Shown: in pieces, positions 1 through 16,819 of the stretch
How the letters are laid out: each line of letters opens with the position of its first letter
Position numbering within the stretch: the stretch's first letter is position 1
Assembly: GCF_964340395.1 (NCBI RefSeq)
Contig: NC_135569.1
Span: 2,025,400 to 2,089,399, forward strand
Source: Glandiceps talaboti
Taxonomy: Eukaryota; Hemichordata; Enteropneusta; Spengelidae
DNA length: 64,000 nucleotides
Reading direction: 5' to 3'
The notes under the pieces: model-generated
What the model saw: the letters and a program-made list of their open reading frames with translations, nothing else
Databases searched by the model: none
Told to the model about the DNA's origin: nothing
Program-made: the position numbers and the translations under genes

Positions 1-107
1 GCCTAATTCTTGATGAACCCTGATTTTTTATTGATTTTAACTGAGAATATCTTAAAACAAAGTAACATACTAGTAACAATAAAAGTTTAAGATTTTTTAC
101 CGAGGAA

Positions 108-249
108 CTAGTCTTGCTGCTAGACGTTCAGGTTTTCTTCCGATACGATAAGCGAATGAAGTTCGCAGTGATGTTCCATCCTCGATAGCGATGTTCGGTC
201 ATGTGTCATATTGTATCGGAAGAACATCTGAGGTCTAGCAGCTAGACTA
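108..249. mobile_element. hAT-like MITE copy 1 (142 bp, 8-bp flanking repeat)
   Basis: The ends are inverted: CTAGTCTTGCTGCTAGAC at the left and GTCTAGCAGCTAGACTA at the right. The flanking 8-mers CCGAGGAA (100-107) and CCAAGGAA (250-257) differ at one base and look like a target-site duplication. A longer member is at 31127-31638 and a lone end is near 28118-28135. There is no coding capacity. It lies in the ABCG intron after exon 5. Confidence 0.75.
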
Positions 250-286
250 CCAAGGAACATACTAGTATGTTCAAACACAATCTTAC

Positions 287-3200
287 CTCTCCTTCGTGAA
301 GCAACAACAAATTTTCAAACGCATAGAAAATACGACTTGATGGTTGATGGATCGACATTACGATAGTTTTATTGGATGACTTGGCAAAATTAAGGAGAAC
401 AGACACGAGGTTGTATGCTGTAAACGAGTCCAGTCCAGATGTTGGTTCCTGCATGAGAGACAGAATAAAAATGGCGGCATGATTACCAGACGACAGACAA
501 TTATTTATCTCATACAATGAAGACTTGTGTAATTTAAAACATTTTTTACAGAGAATTTTTATCTTATTTCATGACTATTCATTATATCTACAGTAACAGT
601 CTAAAATTAAACTGAAATGTGTAAAAGATTGCAGCAAACTTTATACAGATGATTCTGGTGAGAAAGTGTGCTAGTATTTAAATTGGCGGGAATTAAAGTA
701 GTGCACGTTTAACAGCCACAGAAAACTGAAAATGTAGCAAACTTTGTAACTTTGTCGGACTGACCTATGAAATGTAGCAAACTTCGTAACTTTGTCGAAC
801 CGGCCAATGAAATGTAGCAAACTTTGTAACATTGTCGGACCGGCCGATGAAATGTCGCAATGATTGTGAAACCTTTGTCGAGCCAGACGACACTGTCACT
901 TCAGATGTTTTTCATTGTGGCAATGAGAGTATTTGCATAAAGTTGACATTAGTTTGTCCTCAGAAAATCTCGCTATATTTATAGGACAACATACTAGTAA
1001 GTTGAACTCACATCGAGTAATAGAACAGCTGGATCTGTCATTAACTCACATCCAATGTTAGCTCGTTTCCTCTCTCCTCCAGAAAGAAGGGACAGTTCTG
1101 AAAGATGAACACAGCACGTAATCGTTATCAACAATGATGTAATAATCTATGTACAGCAGAAACGAGGTGGGTGTGGCATATTTTGATGGGACACAAATAC
1201 ATACATGTGTGGTGTTACACACAGGATCCTTTGCCCAATCACATGGGCTTGTAATTAGCATTGCTATTCTTTTCTTTGGATTGGAAACGGCTTCTGCTGA
1301 AAAAAATACACACAGTTCTAAAACAGTAGACACGATCTGGAGAAAAGCAGGCAAATTGTGTTATTTTCTCAGTCACATTGTATCAGAAGAGAGCCGAACA
1401 TGTGAGATACATTGTATACATATTATACTTAGTTAGTCTACTTAGAACATAGTCAATTTCCATTTCTCTACGTCATGACACTTTGATACTATTCTAGAGG
1501 CTATCTGTGGCTTTGAATCTGAAGATATTCTTCTCCATGTCTAGAGGAAGGCGAAGTCATGAACCAAAAACTGATCATAAAAGTGAGTGAACTGTTGGGG
1601 TGTAAACAGTGTATAAGTAGCATCCTGATATGACAAATGTACCATATATGGACATTATGGAACCCACAATAAAAACTAACTTATTTTGAGGTAGAATTTT
1701 GTGATTGATAAAAATTGCTGTGTGGATGGCTTTGTTTGAATTAGAAATTCAATCTCTGTCGATGTCAGCTACTCATTCCTCTAGACGTGGTGAAAGATAA
1801 CTTCAGATTCAAAGCCACGGATAGCCTTTAGACATACTTACTTGTACCAAGACATTTTCTAATGTCAAGGAAATCTACAATGTCATCAATTTTCTTCATT
1901 CTTTGAACATCGGTAGCTGTGCTGGGTAATTTGAACTTGACCATGTACTGAAATGAAACCAGTAAAAACTCTTGTTACTTTTCTTTCTTTTTTATTTAAA
2001 TATTTTTGTGCTGGGAATTGCAATTTTCTGTTATACAGACATATACACACAACCACACACAATTCTACAGATTTCCATTCAGATTTTGGGACTACGTGAC
2101 ATGGCTATGTAGCACGCTCTGCCTCACGTTGCTGTTGAACTATCAATGCTTTTCCCAGTCAGTCCACAGGCTATCCCAGAGTCACCCCAGCCCGGCAGAC
2201 ATAGTACCTGCGGGCTCCATGTGAGCAATCGTCCCTGACTTTTCGAGTCATCACTGCAAGAGTCCCATCAAATTCGCACTAGTCTTGTTACTTGACTTGG
2301 CCTCATAAACACCACATTATGAATGTCAATCCAAACTAGACAAATATAGAAGTCACAACTATAATATCACACCCACACACAATTAACACTGGTTTATTAA
2401 CATTATCTACATGATATTAGACACAAAAAAAGATAAAGAAAAAAGAAAGAAAGTCGCATCTTTACCCATAATTGCTCTTGTAACGTTAAATTGTTAAAGA
2501 ATATATCTTCCTGTAAAACATAGCAGATTTTCCTCCTTAGTTGTTTGTTAAGGACCATACCATCAAGGGAAATGACACCACTTTCTATATTTCTCTCTCT
2601 GCCAGCTAACACATTCAGAAGGGTTGTCTTCCCTGAACCTAATGAAAAGTTATAATATTTTTATTCAGTTTTCTGAAAATGTTTAAAGATATTTACAGCA
2701 CAGGTTTAGCACAATCTCCATTTTATGTCATTTTCCGCCAGTTCTAATCTGATTAAAATCTGATGTAGTAGTCACGGTCTAATCTACTCGGCTAGTTGTT
2801 CAGTTCGATCTATAGCCTTCGTTTTTGCCTGGCTCGTTGCTTGTTTCATATATTCGCGTTTTCGTCTGAGTGCTGCCCTCACCTTGAAGTGGCGACCACC
2901 CATCCGTAGAGGAGGCGACCGATACCAAAACGTGAACATGCACAATGCATAATATAATTCAATAGTGAAAAAATAACCAACAACTACACCGTGGTTTACA
3001 TTTGTACACAGATTGTGTCACTTTGTAATCAGATTGAGTAGCGATAACAATATCTGTACTTTAGACATCGTAATGATAAGTTATATAATCAAATATCATT
3101 ATTTCAAACTTTTTAAAGTGCTCTTTTTTATATCTTTTAATCTATGATCTATTATTAGTGAGTAGTTTTCCTTTGTAGTATGGATTAATTCATTTTACAT

Positions 3201-4640
3201 TTGTTTTGTTTCATTTTATTGTACCTTTAATACCCCCCCCCCCTTCCCGGATATATTAAGAAATGAGTAAATGAATACATGCATGAATGAGTGAGTGAGT
3301 GAGTGAGTGGGTGAGTGAGTGAGTGAGTGAGTGAGTGAGTGAGTGAGTGAGTGGGTGGGTGAGTGAGTGAGTGAAAGAGTGAGTGAGTGAGTGGGTGAGT
3401 GAGTGAGTGAGTGGGTGAGTGAGTGAGTGAGTGAGAATGAATGAATGAATGAAAGAGTGATTGAGTGAAAGAATGAATGAATGAATGAGTGAGTGAGAGA
3501 ATGAATGGATGAATGAATGAATGAATGAGTGATTGAGTGAAAGAATGAATGAATGGATGAATGAATGAATAAATAAATAAATAAATAAATAAACATATAA
3601 ATAAATAAATAAATAAATGTAAGAGTAAGCATTTTAACTATAAATATTTGCATATAATTTGCATATAATATGCTTTCGTGTGCAGATCGAGGGATTAAAA
3701 GAAGGACAGATACTATTGGGTTTGCAATTGATATTCCACCTGTATCTTCAAGACCTTTCAAGTTGTCATTGAATGTCTCGATACCGTACGGTAAAGATTA
3801 GCTTAGTGCCGTTCATCGTCGTAAACCACACCCTCTTTTACGGCACCGTCTAAGACGTTATGGAAGAAATAACAGCTCTGGTTTGCGAGAAAGTGTCGGG
3901 GTACAATTGAACAAAGGATGGGACATTCAGAACATTATTTTTTCATTCTTGTAAAGCCAAAGTATTGAAGTAGAGTTGCCGTTAAAAGCGGGCAGATGTT
4001 TACAACAGTATTTTTTTTCAGTCGGGAACATCCTGGTGGTGCGTGTTGACAATTAGAATGGAGTGGATGGGTGAGGGATGGGGTGGGGGATAGGGGCGGG
4101 GGTTCACGTGAATTATTGTATTGACGTTGTTTGTCGAGTATAGTAATTCATAGCCTACAATCCAAGTGTGTATGTGGGAGATTTTTGGTTCTCACTCCTA
4201 TGGTAGGATTAGACGTGGGCCCCAAATCACTGCATCACTGAATTTTAGGATGTTATAATTATGGAGTATACTACCATGATAATAACTTTTCTTTACTCAC
4301 CACTTGGTCCCATCAAAGCCACTATTTCACCTGGCCGTGCTCTACCATTGACGCCTTTTAAGATAGTTTTATCTTTGATTTTGACGGTGATCTTGTTGAA
4401 TTCCATCTCCATGCCGCGTTGCGACTGGAATTCCGTCATAAGTTGAACTTCCTCCACCATTTTTTAATAGGTTATAGTACGTTGTCCTCACGATCAAATT
4501 CAGGTCGGGATCTGTGATGACCTGGAAGTTTGCGCTGACTTCGCTGTTAATTTGTATTTGTTTTACGATTTCCGCTATTTACTTATTAAAAATGTCTGGT
4601 GAAGCCAGTAAAATGCTGCCAATGAATCCCTCCGACGCTC
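287..4640 (-). CDS. ABCG half-transporter, 5' part (3' end outside window)
   Basis: Membrane ABC exporter of the ABCG (White/BCRP) family, which acts as a dimer moving lipids, sterols or small molecules; the substrate cannot be told here. Coding exons on the minus strand are 4460-4301, 2638-2466, 1947-1842, 1097-1012 and 448-287 (687 nt, 229 codons), all with GT-AG borders and compatible phases. The start is the ATG at 4460-4458; a good acceptor (TTCTTTCAG) at 4641 suggests 5' UTR 4461-4640. Visible motifs are Walker A (GPSG across the first intron, then GSGKTT), signature [14 protein letters not shown], Walker B LLLLD joined to EPTSGLDS, and the switch His in SIHQPSS. The N-terminal extension resembles that of the plus-strand paralogue at 16820. 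The transmembrane half should lie left of position 1. Exon 4 is 15 nt shorter than in the paralogue (see findings). Family assignment is secure; intactness beyond the edge is unknown. Confidence 0.9.
730..885. repeat. 40-bp tandem repeat, about 4 copies
   Basis: The unit begins AATGTAGCAAACTTTGTAAC and recurs near 731, 771 and 811, with a decayed fourth copy. It lies in an ABCG intron. Related words (AATGTAGCAA, GAGCCAGACGA) occur again near 14270-14355, so the unit belongs to a dispersed family. Confidence 0.7.
1495..1832. mobile_element. MITE-like inverted-repeat element (about 340 bp)
   Basis: The left end reads AGGCTATCTGTGGCTTTGAA and continues for about 50 bp. The reverse complement of the right end (1779-1832) matches it with few differences. 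The interior is AT-rich without an ORF. It lies in the ABCG intron between exons 3 and 4, ending about 10 bp from exon 3 (1842-1947). Confidence 0.65.
3265..3620. repeat. compound tetranucleotide microsatellite (TGAG/TGAA/AAAT)
   Basis: About 350 bp of TGAG units grade into TGAA and then AAAT, preceded by a C-run at 3233-3245. Read on the minus strand it yields a Thr-His-Ser-Leu-rich open frame, which is an artefact of the repeat. It lies in intron 1 of the left ABCG gene. Confidence 0.95.
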
Positions 4641-5770
4641 CTGAAAGAAAATAATCACCTAAAAAAGTCCAACAAATTCGTCGCTGGCTAAGGTAGGCAG
4701 GCCGAGTGCGAATGGGGTTGGACGGGGATGATACAGATTGATAGAGGTGTCCGGATTTACGTTCTACACAAACCCGATGAGAATTTACAGAACATGTGCG
4801 AAAGAAGCGATGAATTATTGAATAATCAGATATTGTGCAATCCTTTTCAAAAAGGTTGTTGACCTTAACACTGGACATAAAACCATGCAATAAATATTGA
4901 TTTTTATCGAACATTGGAATAACATTGTTATTACCGGCATCATCAAACGTTTTACAAGAGTAAAATATAAGTTGATAGTGGATGAGTGGAGTCAAGCAAC
5001 AAGTACGTAGATTGACTATATTTTGGCATGATGACAACGCCGCAGTATTCACAACACGTGTGCGATGAAGGAATAAATAGTAACATCCAAAGCGGCAACC
5101 ACACAGCTTACAAGTCCCTGTGGAGCATATGGCGGGGTACACACGCTCATCAGTGAAAGTGATACTTACAATACATGATACTGCGTGTATATTGACATGC
5201 AAAGTTGTATCGAAAAATTTGGGTTCAATGGTACTCACACCCTGTCTTCTTGTACTTCATACTATCTTTCATCTTGTGTAATCCAACACTCAACGGGGGC
5301 CTCAAATCACCAGCCGTGCTTGGAAGTATTTCGAGTAATGTTACACTGCACTGTCGCCCTTTACACCGGTAAATTCTTCACCAAAGAGACATACAAACCA
5401 CGTGTATCATGCACATACATACGTTGAAAGTAGACTCACCTGCCGTCCATTCAATAATTTGTTATACACAATACAGGAACGGGAACTCTGATATTAACAA
5501 AAACGCCTGGTGCGAGCCCCGTTAATATATTACAGGCAGAGGTCACTCAATTATCACGAATATTAACAGTAATAAAGACGCGTTCCGTGGACACTAATTA
5601 CATAACAGGGGATCATCACTTCATACACTTGTTATATAACCTGTCTCATACACTTGTTATATAATCTGTCTCAATTTTTTCGTTAAATTTATACAGTAAA
5701 ATTTCAAAATAAAATAAATGAATAAAATAAATAATAAATAAATAAATAAAAATATCATTCGACATCTTTC

Positions 5771-5825
<55 letters not shown>

Positions 5826-6930
5826 TGTGTGTGTGCGCGCGCGCGCGCACACACTTTGTAAATCCTCAATTCCTTTCTTACATTCTCGCAAACCAGATCA
5901 GAGTTATTACACGTATTTCTATCATTACACTTCGAAATAAAAGTAGGGACCAGCTCGTTAAGAACAGTACCGTAAAATGGCCGTGTATTGCGACGATGCC
6001 GTTAAAGTAGAAAAAAAAGGTTTGTAATTATATACGAATTTGTGAAAAATGTTATTGTTCGACGTGAAAAACTATCATTATTGTTTATGAATAGTACAGA
6101 TTAGTAATTCTCTCGAAAATTGACATTATCAAAGACGTTAAAATGTAACGGGATTATTATTATCGTAATGTATGTCCATTTTTCTTTGTTATCGTGTCTG
6201 ATGGGGATGACGAAAATATGTGTCGGTTCCCCCCCCCCCCCTCCCAATTTTGGGATGTGTTTTTTGAAATGGGTTGTTCTTTTTCAAGCTGTACATTTTT
6301 AAATAGGGACTACTCTACATGATTTTTTTTATTTTGTTTTGTCTGAAATGGGGCCGCGGCTAATTTCTTGACCAATTTTTATACCCAAATTGCTGTATGG
6401 TCTAAAATGGGGAATTTATTTTTGGTCAAAATGGAGTCTGGGGTTGGCAGCATTCTAAGGTTGCACAACACTACCAGATAAAGCGACTGGTACCCCCCCC
6501 CCCACCCCAGGTACGATGCAACGTTGTATCTCACAGATTAGGATAAGGTGTGAGAGAGAGAGTAAGAATGAACCCTCGATCACCACCTTCATCATGTAGG
6601 CCTACATACTGAGAAGGAAGTCTGTGGCCTACATCAGTGGAAAATTAATGCATGATTATAGAAACCCATATCGTTCTACCCTTTTAACATATCGGCCATA
6701 TAAGTCAATATTACATTTAATATTGATAATTTCCATTCTGAAACACACGAGCAGGTTACAAGCGTCTGTGTTACATGAAAAGTACATATACTAGTATATA
6801 ACAATAGGCTGGACAGTTTTCAATAGACTTTGCACTTTCGTTATCACAAGTATACTATTTAAAGACTATTTGTCAAAGGGGAATTCCAAAATTACTGACA
6901 AACAATTTATAACAACTGGGTAGTGCGTAT
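4641..6930. other. intergenic region between divergent ABCG and UEV-caspase genes
   Basis: This is a head-to-head gap. On the minus strand there are donor-like sites (GTAAGTATC near 5168, GTGAGTCTAC near 5440) that could end non-coding 5' exons of the ABCG gene. A minus-strand open frame of 219 codons (5238-4579) crosses the ABCG 5' acceptor, resembles nothing I recognise and is probably chance. The stretch also holds the GT repeat at 5774-5852, C-runs near 6230 and 6495, and a block near 3825-3900 whose sequence recurs at 12846-12930. No other gene is seen. Confidence 0.5.
5774..5852. repeat. (GT)n/(GC)n microsatellite
   Basis: An almost pure GT tract is followed by GC dinucleotides and a short CACA end. 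Alternating purine-pyrimidine sequence of this kind can form Z-DNA. It lies in the divergent intergenic region. Confidence 0.95.
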
Positions 6931-6933
6931 AAC

Positions 6934-7378
6934 TATATATACTGCACAGAACTTGGAACGGCGACGACTCTCCACACGACAGTGCAATTACAGTGTAGAG
7001 TGTAACATTTCCAAGACTTAATTCACAACACCCGCACCTGTATTCCAGAAAGGTGTTTCGTTAAACACGTAAGTTTCTATTTTCACTTATTAAGAAGCGA
7101 CACTTGTTTTAAAAAGGGCTATGCTATCATACTGCACACATAGCCAACAGTAGGAGGGTGATATGTGTACGTTTTGATACCCAAATTACATGAATCCAAC
7201 CGCTTATAAAGCAATATTTTTGTGAATAGCTTGACCTGAAAAGTGCGTTGACTCTCCCATGTTCCGATAATGAAAACAGCAGACTGGTACTCGATGAATG
7301 ACCCTTCCCGAAAATCGTCCGTGACAATATACATATAACAGAAGTAAGGCTAATTCGAACGTAATTCAATATTTTCAG
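6934..7378 (+). promoter_or_regulatory. candidate promoter and 5' UTR exon of UEV-caspase
   Basis: A TATATATA box is at 6934-6941. About 130 bp downstream is a donor-like CACGTAAGT (GT at 7069). A pyrimidine-rich acceptor ATTTTCAG ends at 7378, 50 bp before the start codon at 7429. Together they suggest a non-coding first exon of roughly 6970-7068 spliced to 7379. All of this is inferred from consensus only. Confidence 0.35.
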
Positions 7379-7428
7379 ATATCTGTAGTACTGTAAATTG
7401 AACTGGTTGGACGATCTTTCTTGTAAAT

Positions 7429-13634
<6,206 letters not shown>

Positions 13635-13837
13635 TACGAAAATCATTAGTTCAGAGCAACCGAGCGCAGTAAAACTAAAACTGTCTGCTGGCTGACTAGG
13701 TTGGTCTCGTAAACAGAGCTTATTTTGCTTCTGTGGTGATACATCGAATATGTTTACCAACAAGTAGGAACAAAGAGGATCGCTTTCTATAGGTGTGAGT
13801 CGCCTGTGTGACTCATCCTGACATTATGTCAAAGCTG

Positions 13838-13839
13838 AA

Positions 13840-13878
<39 letters not shown>

Positions 13879-13880
13879 AT
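13838..13880 (+). terminator. candidate poly(A) signal within (AAAT)n, UEV-caspase
   Basis: AATAAA first occurs at 13838, about 200 bp after the stop codon, and is repeated by an AAAT microsatellite. It is plausible as the 3' end signal, though the repeat could be incidental. Confidence 0.45.
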
Positions 13881-14683
13881 TAGAAAAACACACACTTAAA
13901 TTATAAGTATACAGAAATGCACATAAGGAAATTGTTCAAAATAAGTAAATAGTTATCACTACATTACCCTTACACTTCCAGTGCAGCAGTCGTCTGTTGA
14001 ACACGCTTGGGGTCCCATGCTACGAATAAAGCTCGCCAGTAACTAAAGGACAAAACAAACAAAAGAAATTTACATGAGTTATGAAAGACATTTCCGCAAA
14101 TGAACTCTAACCGCGGCCTCTTCAACGTAGTTGTGGTCGGAAATTGGGATAGGTAAGAACTTACATGGCATTGGTAATGATTGTGCAGCGATTTTTGGTG
14201 AGCTAATGTAAAAGACAGATGTAAAAGAAATCCAATTCGGTGGACTCTGATCTAAATTCGAATGTAGTAGTTTTGTTGAGCCAGACAACAATAAAATGTA
14301 GCAATTTGAGTATTTTTGTTGAGCCAGACGATATATAACAACAAAATATAGCAATGTGAATTGCTATCCCAGAAATTGTGAGTGTTTGTCATTTTTTGGA
14401 TGTTCAGTCATTTGAATACCCTTCCCTCATCTTTGCACCATACGTCATAACATATTACAGTTGCTATGTCCTTCGTCTTAGTTTATTCGCAAAATGTTAT
14501 CAATTTTTGAATATTTATTCATATTACTACACTACCCAATGTACACTGTGGCAGAGGGTGCGTGTGCGTGTAACAGATGCCGACGATAAGCTTACTGGTA
14601 AAACAAACAAACAAGCAGCAACAACAACATCATCATCAGTATAAGAATACGAAAAATAATTTTGTGTAGTCGACTGCGATTCA

Positions 14684-15335
14684 CATCATCCCAATTTCAA
14701 CTCGTCCCATTTCAACTCTCCCCATTTTTAACTCGTCCCATTTTCAACTCGTCCCATTTCAACTCGCCCAAACGTCAACTCGCCCCAACAACACTAGTAA
14801 ACGTTTATAAATCTAAACGATACATGGACTCGAAGTACGGGGACCGAAAAAAATTACATGATTTTACCTACGCGGCCAGTTGAATTGAAGAGTAGCATTT
14901 CGTAGCAGAAAGTAGTGTGGATTTTGGCTAAGTGTTTTCTAGATCTAGAACTTATACTAACACAACAACTGGAATATCACTTTTCACATTAGGACTTCAT
15001 GTTTACAACCCAAATAAGAAATAGTGATAATAACCTGGGAGATATTAGCGTGACTGACACGCTCACGACTTCCGCGCGTACGGGTTTTGGATGAAGACGT
15101 GTCTCCTCTCCCTCAACTAAGTATTGTAGTATGTGTTTACAGCGCAAGTGGTACTTCATTAGTGGAATACGAGATACCACAGACCCTCCAAACTGAGTAC
15201 TACTAGCTTCGATTTCATATATGCACAGGTAAATTATATCGGAGTGTCTACTACAATTATATTGTAAAGAGTTGGGGCGAGTTTAAATGGGGCGAGTTGA
15301 AAATTGGACGAGTTGAAATGGGGCGAGTTGATCCG
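14684..15335. mobile_element. element bounded by inverted arrays of a 15-bp word
   Basis: The left end (14684-14790) holds six or so copies of TCAACTCGTCCCATT-like words. The right end (15270-15335) holds the same words as GGGGCGAGTTGAAATG on the other strand. The roughly 480-bp interior has no long ORF. Arrays of short words at both ends in opposite orientation suggest a non-autonomous DNA element, but its superfamily is unclear. Confidence 0.6.
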
Positions 15336-15908
15336 TTTATTTACAGAAATATTCATAAAAGATTCGAAAACTCGAAATTTCACAAATATGCTGAAGATAG
15401 CGAGTAGAATTCTTTATATAAGACATGTAGAGTAAATGGATATATATAGGAGTAGCCCACATGTACTAGTACTTAGTCAGTAGCCTAGATCCATGGCCTA
15501 GATCTGAGTAATGCCGTGGAACGTTGTGTAATAGCGCACTCTATAGTTCAGATGAAGAAATGACAGCTATGATTATAAAGATGGCTATTTAAGAATTGCA
15601 CAATAAGTACGTAGACGAGTCACATTGCACACTCGATGAACCAATATTTTGCATGTGATAGCTGATTAGTTTGTGACCAAATATTGCCAAGTGGATATTC
15701 GTGAAAGGGTAGGTGCTAGCAATATAGGTTTGAAGAAGGGTGAAAACCAGAGATGAGAGTACACGGCTACGCAATCTCGAGGTTAATTACCGCATGGAAG
15801 TAGAACCCATGATTACCGGATCCTTCGTCGCTGATCGATCGATCACAGAACAGAAGGCAGCTCACCACAGCTGACCTGTAGTAAAAGTATACACTAATAG
15901 TTGTTTAG

Positions 15909-16096
15909 ACTGTCGACAGTCGCTCACGCCTTTTTTCCTACGTTTATCTAAACTTAAGTCGTCGCCGCGCTCCTTCGGCTCTCGATATCAGTATGCGATT
16001 ATATATTACTTGTAGTATTGCGACGGATCGGAGCGCCGCAACGACTTAAGTTTAGATAAAACGTAGGGAAAAAAAGGCGCGAGCGACTGTCGACAG
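15909..16096. mobile_element. MITE with about 70-bp terminal inverted repeats
   Basis: The left end begins ACTGTCGACAGTCGCTC and the right end is GAGCGACTGTCGACAGT, matching inward through CTAAACTTAAGTCGT. The interior is about 50 bp, with no coding potential. It lies within the private part of the inverted-duplication arm. Confidence 0.75.
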
Positions 16097-16169
16097 TATA
16101 TATTGTTGGATCACCCTATGTGATGTGTATGTAGCGAACGGAATACTACTAGTATGTTTTAGAGCGTAC

Positions 16170-16352
16170 TCATACATACATACATACATACATACATACA
16201 TACATACATACATACATACATACAGTACATACATACATACATACATACATACATACATACATACATACATACATACATACATACATACATACATACATAC
16301 ATACATACATACATACATACATACATACATACATACATACATACATACATAC
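16170..16352. repeat. (ATAC)n microsatellite
   Basis: About 180 bp of ATAC units with one phase slip near 16224. Open frames over it are repeat artefacts. Confidence 0.97.
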
Positions 16353-16554
16353 AGGATTGATTGATGGGTGAGTGGGTGGGTGGATGGACTGATAATCAAT
16401 CTGTTACATAATAACATAACACATACAAAAATAGAGAAATTATGTGAATACAATCCTTTATTAACAGACTGCTGGACAACTGTTGAAATCCACAAGAATT
16501 TTTAAAGAGGAATCATCTGAGGTCAAAATATGCAAAAATGTACTTTATCTAGAT

Positions 16555-16613
16555 ATATAGACAGACAGACAGACAGACAGACAGATATATAGACAGACAT
16601 ACAGAGATAGATG

Positions 16614-16657
<44 letters not shown>

Positions 16658-16661
16658 TATT

Positions 16662-16693
<32 letters not shown>
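16555..16693. repeat. (GACA)n/(GATA)n microsatellite
   Basis: Compound tetranucleotide array ending about 80 bp before the ABCG 5' UTR acceptor at 16776. Confidence 0.95.
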
Positions 16694-16694
<1 letters not shown>

Positions 16695-16819
16695 AATAGG
16701 GAAATAGATGGAGGAATGGATGAAGGGATTGGTTAAGTTCTTTTATCAAGTGACACTTTGCATTCTTTATTCACAGCCTGAAATATCTACACTGTTGTAC
16801 AACAAAATAAATTAACAGC

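Larger units (their letters stand above)
15508..16695. repeat. left arm of a >1 kb inverted duplication flanking the ABCG gene
   Basis: Order on the plus strand: block A (15508-15770), a private stretch with a MITE, (ATAC)n 16170-16352, block B (16353-16540), (GACA)/(GATA)n 16555-16693. The reverse complement of 33990-35110 shows the same order. Shared words include GTTGTGTAATAGC, CTATAGTTCAGATGA, GAAGAAGGGTGAAAACCAGA, GGACTGATAATCAATCT and GAGGAATCATCTGAGG. Confidence 0.75.
13881..16776. other. intergenic region, repeats only
   Basis: No gene is recognised here. It holds decayed AATGTAGCAA-family units near 14270-14355, an inverted-repeat element at 14684-15335, block A of the large inverted duplication at 15508-15770, a MITE at 15909-16096, and block B with its two microsatellites at 16170-16695. 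Confidence 0.7.

Noticed and set aside
3216-3761. 181-codon minus-strand frame rich in Ser, His, Thr and Leu
   Set aside because: It is a translation of the TGAG/TGAA microsatellite with no domain or codon signal.
4579-5238. 219-codon minus-strand open frame upstream of the left ABCG gene
   Set aside because: Long for chance, but it crosses a strong acceptor that fits the ABCG 5' UTR, has no recognisable domain and no paralogous counterpart upstream of the second ABCG gene.
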